Source: Bacillus spongiae (GTDB lineage: Bacteria; Bacillota; Bacilli; Bacillales; Bacillaceae_K). Taken from it: 64,000 nucleotides of DNA. Below, piece after piece: positions 53,111 to 61,114 of the stretch; the first letter of the stretch is position 1, and each line of letters opens with the position of its first letter. Location of the stretch: positions 124,001-188,000 of the forward strand of contig NZ_JBBAXC010000005.1 of NCBI RefSeq assembly GCF_037120725.1, in the 5' to 3' direction. Below the pieces are notes generated by a model. It saw nothing but the letters and a program-made list of their open reading frames with translations, ran no database searches and was not told the DNA's origin. Both the position numbers and the translations under genes were made by a program.

Positions 53111-53488
53111 ATGGAACTTTGGAAACTAAGTGGGGTATTCCTAATTGCTACAGGAATCATTCACACCATTGTAGGACTAACTATTGGATGGGGAATAATA
53201 GGGGAAATGATACAAGAAGGATTATATAATTCTGTAGAGACACAGTATGATCGTAATGCAACTGTTTGGTTTTTATTTTGTGGGATATATTGGATTATGA
53301 TAGGTCAATTCTTTCATTTTTATATAAAAGAGAAAAACAAACCTATACCTAGGTTTATTGGATGGCACCTTTTTATTATTACGCTCATTGGATTGATAAT
53401 CTCCCCTATATCTGGTTTTTGGTTATTTATACCACAAGCAATAATAATTATAATGGCAAATTCAAAACGGATCATTCGAATGAAGTAA
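53111..53488 (+). CDS. DUF6463 family membrane protein
   Basis: 125 residues with four TM helices: LSGVFLIATGIIHTIVGLTI, WFLFCGIYWIMIGQFFHFYI, FIGWHLFIITLIGLIISPIS and GFWLFIPQAIIIIMAN. The 'GIIHTIVG' and 'GFWL.IPQA' segments are the DUF6463 signature. GGGGGG precedes the ATG by seven bases. Co-directional with the AraC regulator, which frequently pairs with this family. Role unknown. Confidence 0.8.
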   Translation: MELWKLSGVFLIATGIIHTIVGLTIGWGIIGEMIQEGLYNSVETQYDRNATVWFLFCGIYWIMIGQFFHFYIKEKNKPIPRFIGWHLFIITLIGLIISPISGFWLFIPQAIIIIMANSKRIIRMK

Positions 53489-53846
53489 AATCTAATGGAG
53501 TGCCAGAAGCTTAAGTATCGTAAATTAAATAATAGCACTGCTCTTTAGAGAAAGCACCATTCGAATTATGAGGTCAGCTAGTAACATGATTGGTTGACCT
53601 ATCTTTAATAGGTACTACTCATAAAGTAGTAGGGATAGCCTTAACTACATTCTTGCGATATATTATAGAAGACTTGTATTATCCTTTCTATCGTACTGTT
53701 ATTTTGTAATTTTGTAATTTTTATTATTATATTCCTTCAACAATCATTGCAAATTATCAATCTTTTTTATAAATTATCAATCTTCATTTTAAATCTACAA
53801 CATATCAATAAACCGAATAATCTCTATATGATTTGGGTCAAACCAG

Positions 53847-53951
53847 TTAAATATGGATCGTAATATACCCTTTATGAATTTGAATATTTAAGTTCTCTAC
53901 ATGAAAATCTCCAAAATGCTTGAAAAATTGACGAAACTCAATGACATGCAT
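53847..53951 (-). pseudogene. ABC transporter ATPase, truncated after 34 codons
   Basis: ATG 53951 directly follows the stop of the GntR gene, whose last codons provide a GAGGGGG ribosome site. The frame reads MHVIEFRQFFKHFGDFHVEN, then LNIQIHKGYITIHI and stop. This is the first two strands of an ABC ATPase (xxFGDxxALxNLNIQIxKGxITGxIGPNG) and ends just where Walker A should begin. The rest of the operon is gone. Gap 53489-53846 holds no gene. Confidence 0.6.
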
Positions 53952-54332
53952 TTATTTATCCCCCTCTCCATACAAATTCATAAACAGATCGGTTAATTCT
54001 TCTCGTGATAATCCTAAAGCTTTGCTTTCTGAAATCACTTCTTGTAATTGAATTTCCAATTTACGATATTTGATATCTCTGATGGATTTCTGATTACTCA
54101 TTGAAACAAAAGTCCCTTTGCCTGCAACAGAATTGACTAGACCTTTTTTCTCTAATTCGTCATAGGCCCTTTTTGTTGTTATGACACTAATCTTTAAATT
54201 ATGAGCAAGATTACGAATTGACGGTAGAAGTTCTCCTTCTTTTAGCTGTCCAGTAAGAATTTGCTTTTCTACTTGCTCAACAATTTGCATGTAAATGGGT
54301 ACGCCTGAATTTAGAGATATAGATAAATGCAT
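53952..54332 (-). CDS. GntR-family regulator (YtrA-like), orphaned
   Basis: 126 residues. The winged helix (PIYMQIVEQVEKQILTGQLK, LPSIRNLAHNLKISVITTKR, AYDELEKKGLVNSVAGKGTF) and the short coiled C-terminus define the YtrA subfamily, which represses ABC-transporter operons starting with its own gene. Here the following ATPase gene is cut after 34 codons, so the regulator has lost its target operon. It keeps an operator-like palindrome 23 bases upstream. AGGAGGAAATA precedes the ATG. Confidence 0.88.
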   Translation of the reverse strand: MHLSISLNSGVPIYMQIVEQVEKQILTGQLKEGELLPSIRNLAHNLKISVITTKRAYDELEKKGLVNSVAGKGTFVSMSNQKSIRDIKYRKLEIQLQEVISESKALGLSREELTDLFMNLYGEGDK

Positions 54333-54354
54333 TATTTCCTCCTAAAGTTCTTAT

Positions 54355-54379
54355 ACTGTCTATATCGTATATAAACAGT
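54355..54379. promoter_or_regulatory. Palindrome, candidate GntR autoregulation site
   Basis: ACTGTCTATAT and ATATAAACAGT form an 11-base inverted repeat (one mismatch) with a 3-base centre, next to the GntR start. The position is right for autoregulation by a YtrA-type repressor. Confidence 0.55.
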
Positions 54380-54610
54380 ATATACCAAATAATCTGAATT
54401 TTCAATGATTATTAATCATTGAAATGGCCCATTTAATAAATTATGAGAGCTCTTCTTTAAGGATTTTGTATCACTCTTAGTTACGACCACTCTTTTCTTC
54501 TTTGATAAAATGTTTAATCAACCTACTGTCAGGCTCAAATATAGAAAAAGATTCGAGTGAGTTTCTCCGCATCAATACTGTAATAAAGAATACCATTACA
54601 CTATACTCTA

Positions 54611-54678
54611 GAAAATTGCCCATTTTATTAAATGAAAAAGAATCCTAAAATAAATAGAGAAGTGGGCAAATTTTTGTA
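54611..54678. other. Long-loop inverted repeat
   Basis: AAAATTGCCCA and TGGGCAAATTTTT pair across a loop of more than 40 bases. It lies between the GntR and GNAT genes in a gap of 460 bases without a gene. Function unknown. Confidence 0.35.
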
Positions 54679-54715
54679 CAATATCGAATAGCATTACTGT
54701 CAATTTTTTACGGTA

Positions 54716-54752
54716 TAAAAAAACAGCCATCCCTATATGGAACGACTGTACT
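54716..54752 (-). terminator. Terminator of the GNAT gene
   Basis: On the minus strand CAGTCGTTCC and GGGATGGCTG pair (with G-U pairs) around ATATA and are followed by seven T. Confidence 0.65.
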
Positions 54753-54793
54753 TCATATTCCGTCAAAGCCTCCGTTTAATGAAAGAGGATTAT

Positions 54794-55231
54794 TTACAAC
54801 GAAATACTCATAGTAATTGTTCTGTTTTTAAACCCTAGGCTTTCATATGTCTTAATTACTTGATTTCCATCAAATACGCTTAAGCGAATTTCGGAGTATC
54901 CCTCTTGTTTCAATTGTTCAACACCTGTTTTAATCAATTGTTTTGAAATACCTTTACCTCTGAATTCCTCTATAACAAATAATTCATAAATAAATCCGAG
55001 TGCCTTATCTGAAAAGTGGTCTTTACTTCCTCCTAGAAGAATCCACCCTGTTATTACATTATTTTCAGTTGCTATTAAATAATAACTTCCCTTCTTTAAG
55101 AGAGGTTCTACCAGTTGTTTTGCTTTTTCAATCGTTGGTTCTGCTTCACCTAAAGTTCCCTCAAATATCGCTTGTGGAGATAGTGCTAATATTTGTTCAA
55201 GCTCTTCCTGATTCGGTCTTACTATGTCCAT
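54794..55231 (-). CDS. GNAT-family N-acetyltransferase
   Basis: 145 residues. The N-terminal helix (RPNQEELEQILALSPQAIFE) is followed by YYLIATENNVITGWILLGGS, the strand pair LGFIYELFVIEEFRGKGISK with the acetyl-CoA pyrophosphate loop (RGKGIS), and a C-terminal EIRLSVFDGNQVIKTYESLG then FKNRTITM motif B. Substrate unknown; single-domain enzymes of this size often acetylate small amines or N-termini. Monocistronic with its own terminator. Confidence 0.88.
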   Translation of the reverse strand: MDIVRPNQEELEQILALSPQAIFEGTLGEAEPTIEKAKQLVEPLLKKGSYYLIATENNVITGWILLGGSKDHFSDKALGFIYELFVIEEFRGKGISKQLIKTGVEQLKQEGYSEIRLSVFDGNQVIKTYESLGFKNRTITMSISL

Positions 55232-55547
55232 TCATTAATACAATCCTTCCAATAACTTATTGAAAATAAACTCTTAGTCAAAGATGAGATTCCTACTTCA
55301 ACATTACTGCCCGTTAGCTAAATAAGCCTCTCTTTATACAATACCATTAAAAGTAAAATATCCCTTATAAAAAATCCTACATAAACGACTAGACACGATT
55401 AAACCCTTGGTTTAGCTAGATTGGGTTCACTATCGAAAATTTAAGTTATGATATCTAGTTTTTTGATGTGAAATTCATAAAAATCTTGGGGTACTGTTCG
55501 CCTATGTACCCTTTTAACAAGCCGGACTAAAAAGTTCAGCTTTTCAT

Positions 55548-55781
55548 TTAACCATTTTTCCTCATTAATTTTATAATAGAAGCAAGACATACTAGCCCGA
55601 ATAAGATGACAAATAAGAATGGTCGGTCACCGAAATTATTGGTATTAATAATAATAAAAAATAGAGTTGCAAGAGTAAGTGAGAATAAATAGTGAAGACT
55701 ATATTTCCCTGCTACTTTTGTAACAAAAAATAGCCCTATAAGGATTAACCCGAATACTACAATTTGAGTTAGAAAAAACAA
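55548..55781 (-). CDS. Small membrane protein, hypothetical
   Basis: 77 residues with three TM segments: QIVVFGLILIGLFFVTKV, YLFSLTLATLFFIIINT and FLFVILFGLVCLASIIKLM, a basic C-terminal end inside. TTG start at 55781 eight bases after AGGGAG. Family not recognised. The 316-base region 55232-55547 downstream holds nothing else that I can support. Confidence 0.55.
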   Translation of the reverse strand: MFFLTQIVVFGLILIGLFFVTKVAGKYSLHYLFSLTLATLFFIIINTNNFGDRPFLFVILFGLVCLASIIKLMRKNG

Positions 55782-55916
55782 ATTCTACACTCCCTTATTT
55801 TCTTATTCGTTTTCAGCGTCAGTATCTTTTATAAGCAGATACAGAACAATTAGCAGTTTCTAAAGAAACGGGTTCCTCTTGAATTTGTCGGTTAATCTCC
55901 ACTTTCAAAACATTTC

Positions 55917-55952
55917 AAAAAGCCGAAGTTTGTTCACAAACTTCGGCTTTTT
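55917..55952 (-). terminator. Terminator of the two-permease operon
   Basis: AAGCCGAAGTTTGT and ACAAACTTCGGCTT form a perfect 14-base stem with a 2-base loop and T-runs on both strands, just after the stop at 55954. Confidence 0.9.
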
Positions 55953-55953
55953 A

Positions 55954-56865
55954 CTAGACATTCATGTTGTTTAACTGTTTAATTGGTGTTATTGGTTTAT
56001 TTACATTTAGAGCCGTTGATTTTCTCACCATATACTCTTGGTCCATACAATCTCTTACGCCGTTTGACATAAAGGTAATTGCTACGATAAGTAAGGTATA
56101 AAGTAATACTGGAAAGAATATTATCCATGGGGACAACATGAGTTGATAATAATTTTCCCCAATAAAATGGCCCCACCCAGGAATTTTAAAGCCTAACACC
56201 GTTATATGCAACATTATCGTTAATACTTGAATCATTTGTCCACTTAACATTAAAAATAATTTCCCTCTTATACTAGGGATGACATGTTTAAATATTATTC
56301 TTCTTTTCCTTGCACCTAACACCTTGGAACTTTGAATATAATCATTTTGAAGCGCAAGCCAAACCTCTTTCCCAATTAACTGAGACAAAGGAAGAATTCC
56401 GACTCCAATAAAAACAAAGGCGACAAAATACCAATGAGCACTACTATTCATCGTATCATTAACTATATATCGCGAACTAAATAGCAAGATCAATGCTAGT
56501 AACGTTGCTGGGACGAAATTATACCCTTCTATGACCATATCTAACCATCTTACCCTTTTATAAAATACGCCATAAAGGAAACCGAGAAGAATTGAAATCA
56601 ACATTCTTGCAAAGGTAATAAACAAGGCTAATTTAATTGTTGGGATCGTGTTAGCCAGTTGAAGGTTAAATAAGTCTTCTCCAGTCGCAGTTCCAAAAGG
56701 GTGTTCCCATGAAGGCGGTGAAGGTTTGTCCATCCATGACTCAGAAGAAGCATCTACATGATCTGATTTAATATATTCGGTATTTACAATACTAGTCAGT
56801 AGCAAAAGGAATAATATAAAAAAACCAAACAGAAAGGAACCATTTCTAAATAGCTTTTTGATCAT
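55954..56865 (-). CDS. ABC permease, DppC/OppC-like
   Basis: About 303 residues, six TM helices, with an N-terminal TM (SFLFGFFILFLLLLTSIVN) and a long outside loop typical of OppC/DppC. PSPPSWEHPFGTATGEDLF is the usual 'HxxGTDxxG'-type loop. The EAA loop is YIQSSKVLGARKRRIIFKHV then IPSI. Start ATG 56865 after AAAGGAG; it overlaps the upstream permease gene by about 20 bases. No ATPase or binding protein is nearby, so it must use partners encoded elsewhere or outside the window. Confidence 0.82.
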   Translation of the reverse strand: MIKKLFRNGSFLFGFFILFLLLLTSIVNTEYIKSDHVDASSESWMDKPSPPSWEHPFGTATGEDLFNLQLANTIPTIKLALFITFARMLISILLGFLYGVFYKRVRWLDMVIEGYNFVPATLLALILLFSSRYIVNDTMNSSAHWYFVAFVFIGVGILPLSQLIGKEVWLALQNDYIQSSKVLGARKRRIIFKHVIPSIRGKLFLMLSGQMIQVLTIMLHITVLGFKIPGWGHFIGENYYQLMLSPWIIFFPVLLYTLLIVAITFMSNGVRDCMDQEYMVRKSTALNVNKPITPIKQLNNMNV

Positions 56866-57766
56866 AAATGACAACTCCTTTCGGCAACAAAGCATTGATA
56901 GTTAAGAAGATAATCGCCAACGGGAACGTTAACATTAAGACACCTGTTGCAATAATTTCATACGTTGGATGATTGGTCATGAACTTTAATAATCCATAAA
57001 TATTAAACATAAATTCGAGAATAATCATGTTTGAGAGCAGGAATAAATACATATACTTCAAGTTGTAAAAAAAGGAATAGAGTATATTCGGCAGTATATG
57101 TCTGATCAAGATATACAGCTTATTTAACCCTTTCGCTACACCCAATTCAACGTATGGTTTTCCAAGCTCATTTTCAAACATTAAAAGTGATTGTTTATAC
57201 AGGTAAATTAATGGAACAATAGAAAGTGATATAATCGGCAGCAAATACGTTTTTTGACTGTTTAGAGAAAAGGGCTCTGCGACTAATATATTCGTATGTT
57301 TATATATCCAAATAACACCAAGTTGAATGGCAAAGATGACGAAGATATCTGGGAGAGCTTCAAGGAAAATGACTACTTGTTTTAAAAGTTTCTGAACGGT
57401 ATTCGGCAAATAAAACGTCAAGATGGTAAACATAATAGCAAGCGTTAATGAGACAAATAAAGCGGAAAATAAAAGAGTAAGTGTATAGGTATACGATTCA
57501 ACTATGTAGGGGAAAATCTTTCTTTCAACCGTTGTACCTTCTGCTATGTAGGTAATATTTTGCCAATTGAACAGTTGAGATACAGTCTCGGTAATTTTGT
57601 TAAAAAAATGACCGGGAAAAAAGCCTAATTCATATTGAGTGAACGTGATAAAATCGTCTGAAAAGGGAATATCTTTATAGAGCAATGCTGGAATATGGCA
57701 AAATGCTACTACACTTACAATGATGATGAATAGATTTAGTAGTATTTTGATGATTTTTTTAACCAT
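56846..57766 (-). CDS. ABC permease, DppB/OppB-like
   Basis: 306 residues, six TM helices. The N-terminal TM (ILLNLFIIIVSVVAFCHIPA) is followed by a large outside loop, then VVIFLEALPDIFVIFAIQLG, the PDI segment typical of OppB, and the EAA loop YVELGVAKGLNKLYILIRHI then LPNILYSF. With the DppC-like gene it forms the channel of a peptide/nickel/opine-type importer. First gene of a two-gene unit whose ATPases and binding protein are absent here. Confidence 0.82.
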   Translation of the reverse strand: MVKKIIKILLNLFIIIVSVVAFCHIPALLYKDIPFSDDFITFTQYELGFFPGHFFNKITETVSQLFNWQNITYIAEGTTVERKIFPYIVESYTYTLTLLFSALFVSLTLAIMFTILTFYLPNTVQKLLKQVVIFLEALPDIFVIFAIQLGVIWIYKHTNILVAEPFSLNSQKTYLLPIISLSIVPLIYLYKQSLLMFENELGKPYVELGVAKGLNKLYILIRHILPNILYSFFYNLKYMYLFLLSNMIILEFMFNIYGLLKFMTNHPTYEIIATGVLMLTFPLAIIFLTINALLPKGVVIYDQKAI

Positions 57767-57871
57767 TTTTTCTCCTTTCTATTTCACATCATAAAAATAT
57801 GTTACTAGTAGTATTTAAAAAAAGCTTGCTAGAAAAGGATGAGAATAAATCATCAGGTTGTCTATTCCACT

Positions 57872-58342
57872 TCAAATTATCTTTTTAAATAAAACTCGTC
57901 CTTGATTTGTACCGTCATAATTTGTATGTACTGAAACGTCATCTACTTCCTCATCCCCTTTTACTACATCGAACCCCATTTTACGGTGGTAAGCAATCGA
58001 TCCTTTGTTTACGGGTGACGTGACACAACGGATTGTATTTCTTCCCATCCCTCTCACTTTTTCAAAGAATGTAGTATACAAGGTATTTCCAACTGATACA
58101 CCTCTATGCTTTGGGTGGACACCGACAAAATGAATATACGCTTCTTTTTCATGAGATTGTGACACAAAGCCAATCAAAAACCCAATTATTTCACCATCCT
58201 TTTCGGCTATGAAGCTAGTATCGGTGAAATGTTCGAAAAACAATCTTGGTAGCATATCCGCCATTTGCCTCCCTCCCCACCATTCATTGATCAATGGAGA
58301 AATTTGTACGTAATCCTCCCTTTGTACGTGCCGAATATTCAA
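57872..58342 (-). CDS. GNAT-family N-acetyltransferase
   Basis: About 156 residues. It begins NIRHVQREDYVQISPLINEW (typical GNAT start), with FIAEKDGEIIGFLIGFVSQS in the middle, then YIHFVGVHPKHRGVSVGNTL (motif A, HRGVSVG) and IRCVTSPVNKGSIAYHRKMG (motif B). I choose TTG 58342, eight bases after AAAGGGG, over the ATG at 58363, which would add seven residues before the domain. Substrate unknown; monocistronic. Confidence 0.87.
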   Translation of the reverse strand: MNIRHVQREDYVQISPLINEWWGGRQMADMLPRLFFEHFTDTSFIAEKDGEIIGFLIGFVSQSHEKEAYIHFVGVHPKHRGVSVGNTLYTTFFEKVRGMGRNTIRCVTSPVNKGSIAYHRKMGFDVVKGDEEVDDVSVHTNYDGTNQGRVLFKKII

Positions 58343-58498
58343 AAATATTCCCCTTTCTTTCATTTTTTAGTTTTTACGAAAATATGCTTCTTAATTAAGT
58401 GTATAGTCTAAGGGAATATATGTCATTATCTAAATGAAATTTAAATATGATTTGTTAATTATTCTGATTATGCTAGGTATTTGCTCTATAACATAACA

Positions 58499-58530
58499 AA
58501 ACACCTGACTATTTCTAGCCAGGCATTTCG
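58499..58530 (-). terminator. Terminator of the Vps62-like gene
   Basis: CCTGGCTA and TAGTCAGG pair (one mismatch) around GAAA on the minus strand, followed by TGTTTTGTT. Confidence 0.6.
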
Positions 58531-58559
58531 TCATCGTTCCTAGATAGCTTGCTGCAAAA

Positions 58560-59900
58560 TTATTCTTGGCGTAATTCTGGAGCTGATACGAGTACACTAC
58601 CTGTATCGAATTCATATCCTACTGGATAGATCGTTGTACGAATCCAATCAGCTGCTTCATCAAAAACTTCCGAAACGGTGTAATATGCCCATTCATTCGT
58701 TACTTCAACACTCACCATAGCGTCATTATCTCCGTTACCGCCATTTAAATTATTTTGACTACGTAAACGAAGAGTGACCGTTTGAGGGGACGAATCGTCA
58801 GCTGCTTTTAACCATACTCCAAATGTATACGTGTTTCCATTCGGATCAAAATTGAGAGTTTTATTAATATAGTCCCTCGTATCAATTCCAGATCCTACTA
58901 CTTCAAAGATGCTAGTCCCCTCTCGATCTACTTCTAGAACTGGATTAAACGTGGTATTTGTTGAAAGATTATAATTTGAAATATCTAACGCAAATACTGT
59001 AGGAGATTTCCCGACAAGAGACCATGAGTTCACTTCACCTTTAGCTAAAATTCTACGACCATCTTCTTTTAACTCAGCACGTTTTAGAAACCATTCGACA
59101 GTTGAAGGAAAATACTGTTCGTTACTTTGCATATAAACCCTTGGAGCATATTGTTTCGCATATGTGTATGCCAACGCTACATTATTTTCTCCTAAATTTG
59201 TAATTTGACTATTTTGGGTAGCATCTGTAATATCTCTAAACCAGCCTTTTGAAACGGAGAATTTTGGACTATCCGGACAACTAAATCCACAAGAATCACT
59301 AGCATCAACAGAACCACTTGAACCCCATCTTCCATCAAAATCCATCCAAGGTGTGTTGTCATCATTAATAATAATAAAGTTCTCATCTGCGATATCCCAT
59401 AATAACCCTTTATTTGTATAGTCATTCCCAAAGCCAAATAATCTTGAATGCTTTCCTGAAGTCCAATAATTTGCATGACTATGTTCCGCCGAATAGATGA
59501 CCGGTCGGTTTTGCTCATACTCAAACTTGTTTGGATTCGTCCAGTCATGCTCTCCTCCATGTGCAGATGGACGAATACTTTCAATTTCACCTGTTCTTTT
59601 ATTAATTTTTAGTTTTACACCTTCCCAATCCCCTGCATGAGAACCGCTAGGAAAAAGACCCGCTCCTCCTATATTCCCATTATAAGGATAGAAAAATCTG
59701 TAATTCAAGCCTATATAATCATCATACTCAAGGACCTGCACATATGATTTGGCAGAATCTAAATCTCCGGGACGATCCGAGCTAGAAATTTTAAGGTATT
59801 GATTGGCGCCAACTGCGTCAACAGTATTCATTCCAATCAATGAAATAAATAATAACGTAAACATAATACTAAACAAGTGTAGCTTTTTTCTCCATAACAT
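58560..59900 (-). CDS. Secreted Vps62-like protein with permuted domain order
   Basis: About 446 residues: signal peptide (HLFSIMFTLLFISLIGMNTVDA), then NYRFFYPYNG and SHAGDWEGVKLKI (about residues 68-98), RPVIYSAEHSHANYWTSGKH (about 132), and only later YAPRVYMQSNEQYFPSTVEW then FLKRAEL (about 251-275). In Vps62/DUF946 proteins these blocks come in the reverse order, so this copy looks circularly permuted. The C-terminal 130 residues (GNTYTFGVWLKAADDSSPQT) are a carbohydrate-binding-like jelly roll. Start ATG 59900 follows AGGGAG. Function unknown. Confidence 0.72.
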   Translation of the reverse strand: MLWRKKLHLFSIMFTLLFISLIGMNTVDAVGANQYLKISSSDRPGDLDSAKSYVQVLEYDDYIGLNYRFFYPYNGNIGGAGLFPSGSHAGDWEGVKLKINKRTGEIESIRPSAHGGEHDWTNPNKFEYEQNRPVIYSAEHSHANYWTSGKHSRLFGFGNDYTNKGLLWDIADENFIIINDDNTPWMDFDGRWGSSGSVDASDSCGFSCPDSPKFSVSKGWFRDITDATQNSQITNLGENNVALAYTYAKQYAPRVYMQSNEQYFPSTVEWFLKRAELKEDGRRILAKGEVNSWSLVGKSPTVFALDISNYNLSTNTTFNPVLEVDREGTSIFEVVGSGIDTRDYINKTLNFDPNGNTYTFGVWLKAADDSSPQTVTLRLRSQNNLNGGNGDNDAMVSVEVTNEWAYYTVSEVFDEAADWIRTTIYPVGYEFDTGSVLVSAPELRQE

Positions 59901-59936
59901 TCCCAACAGCTCCCTTTTTCTATTGACCATCATCAT

Positions 59937-60766
59937 GCTGTTTGTTCATGAGAAGATTCTTCGAAATCAGACATTTACCTATTTCGAATATTTACACAAC
60001 TTTTTTTCATAAAACGGAAAATGTTCATTTGAATCAATTTAATCATTATGTATTACGGTAAAAGGTCCTCTTTAGATGTTCTTAAAATTTGGTTTTGCTG
60101 AAAAATTTATTTGACTATTACACCTCCTCTTCATTAATTATTTAAAAATTCAAATAATTAATATTTTTCATACTTTTCATAATATAGTTTTTTTAGTAAT
60201 CTAGCAACCCTTGTTATTCATCCAATACGTGAGAGTAGAAAAGAAAGGAGTTGGTAGATACCTGTGAATTTTTTTAAAAGTTTCCATGTTCCATAAGAAA
60301 TCTGTAGCAATAATGAGGGAATTAAGATGGTATATTTCAGAAGCTTAGTGCGGTAATATTTATTGATCGTCAAGAAAAGAATCAAACAAGAATTCGAAAT
60401 CCTGTCGCCTTTTTATGATTTATAATTATTTGCGTTGAAAACAGTTAAAAAAGTTATTAATGATACGAATTCTAGAGCATTTGCTCTTGGCATTTGCTCT
60501 TGGCCTTTTAATCTTCAAATTGCTGTATGAACAAAGTTTGAAACGGTAGCATTTTCTACGAATTTTGCTCATGACAAACAAACCTTTCTCCATTTCATGA
60601 TTGAGAGGAAGAAAAGATAAATACAAATTACATTAACTCTATGCTTGATTGTTCTTGCTATCTTTACCTAGCTTTCGGGTTACTATTTAGATGAGGGGTC
60701 GTCCAATCTTTTTTCTATCTAGATGCATAAAATACTATACATTACTAAACGTCAGGGGGTCATTGT
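59937..60766. other. Long intergenic region without an accepted gene
   Basis: 830 bases, AT-rich. Short protein-like pieces are readable on the plus strand, for example ITLTLCLIVLAIFT then stop and LSGYYLDEGSSNLF near 60630-60715 (a signal-like segment), and VIFIDRQEKNQTRIRNPVAF near 60350. None has a start plus ribosome site, so they may be decayed genes. A direct repeat GCATTTGCTCTTGGC occurs twice at 60478-60503. Confidence 0.35.
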
Positions 60767-61045
60767 ATGAGGCACAGAAACTCGCGAATAAGACGGGGTT
60801 TTTGTTTTCCAGGGTATCGTTGGTGTGGACCTGGATGCAGTGGACCAGATAATCCAGTAAATACAGTAGATGCAGCTTGTATGGCACATGACCTCTGTTA
60901 TCGTCGCCATGGTAAATCTTGCAAATGCGATCTTGAATTTATGCATCGACTAGAGCGTGTTATTGACCGTAACTCTCGTAAAGGAAGGGACGCCCTTCTT
61001 ATGTACCGGTTTATGAAGCTTCAAACACAATTCACTTGTAGATAA
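60767..61045 (+). CDS. Phospholipase A2-like small protein
   Basis: 92 residues. GFCFPGYRWCGPGCSGPDNP then VNTVDAACMAHDLCY holds the PLA2 calcium loop (CGPG) and the catalytic His-Asp pair (AHDLCY), as in bacterial/fungal and parvoviral VP1u PLA2 domains. The remainder is a basic helix with a Cys pair (CKCD). No signal peptide, so it may be spore- or cell-associated. AGGGGG lies before the ATG. Hydrolysis of phospholipid sn-2 bonds is expected but untested. Confidence 0.8.
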   Translation: MRHRNSRIRRGFCFPGYRWCGPGCSGPDNPVNTVDAACMAHDLCYRRHGKSCKCDLEFMHRLERVIDRNSRKGRDALLMYRFMKLQTQFTCR

Positions 61046-61079
61046 ATGGAAAACTGTATTTATTACACCAATGGAATTG

Positions 61080-61107
61080 GAAGAGAATCCTAAAAAGGAT
61101 TCTCTTC
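61080..61107. terminator. Bidirectional terminator between convergent genes
   Basis: GAAGAGAATCCT and AGGATTCTCTTC form a perfect 12-base stem with loop AAAA, between the PLA2-like gene (plus) and the CAP lipoprotein gene (minus). Confidence 0.85.
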
Positions 61108-61114
61108 TCCAATT

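Noticed and set aside
59192..59590. 132-codon minus-strand frame inside the Vps62-like gene
   Set aside because: It is an alternative frame of a gene with signal peptide and recognisable blocks; long only because of codon bias.
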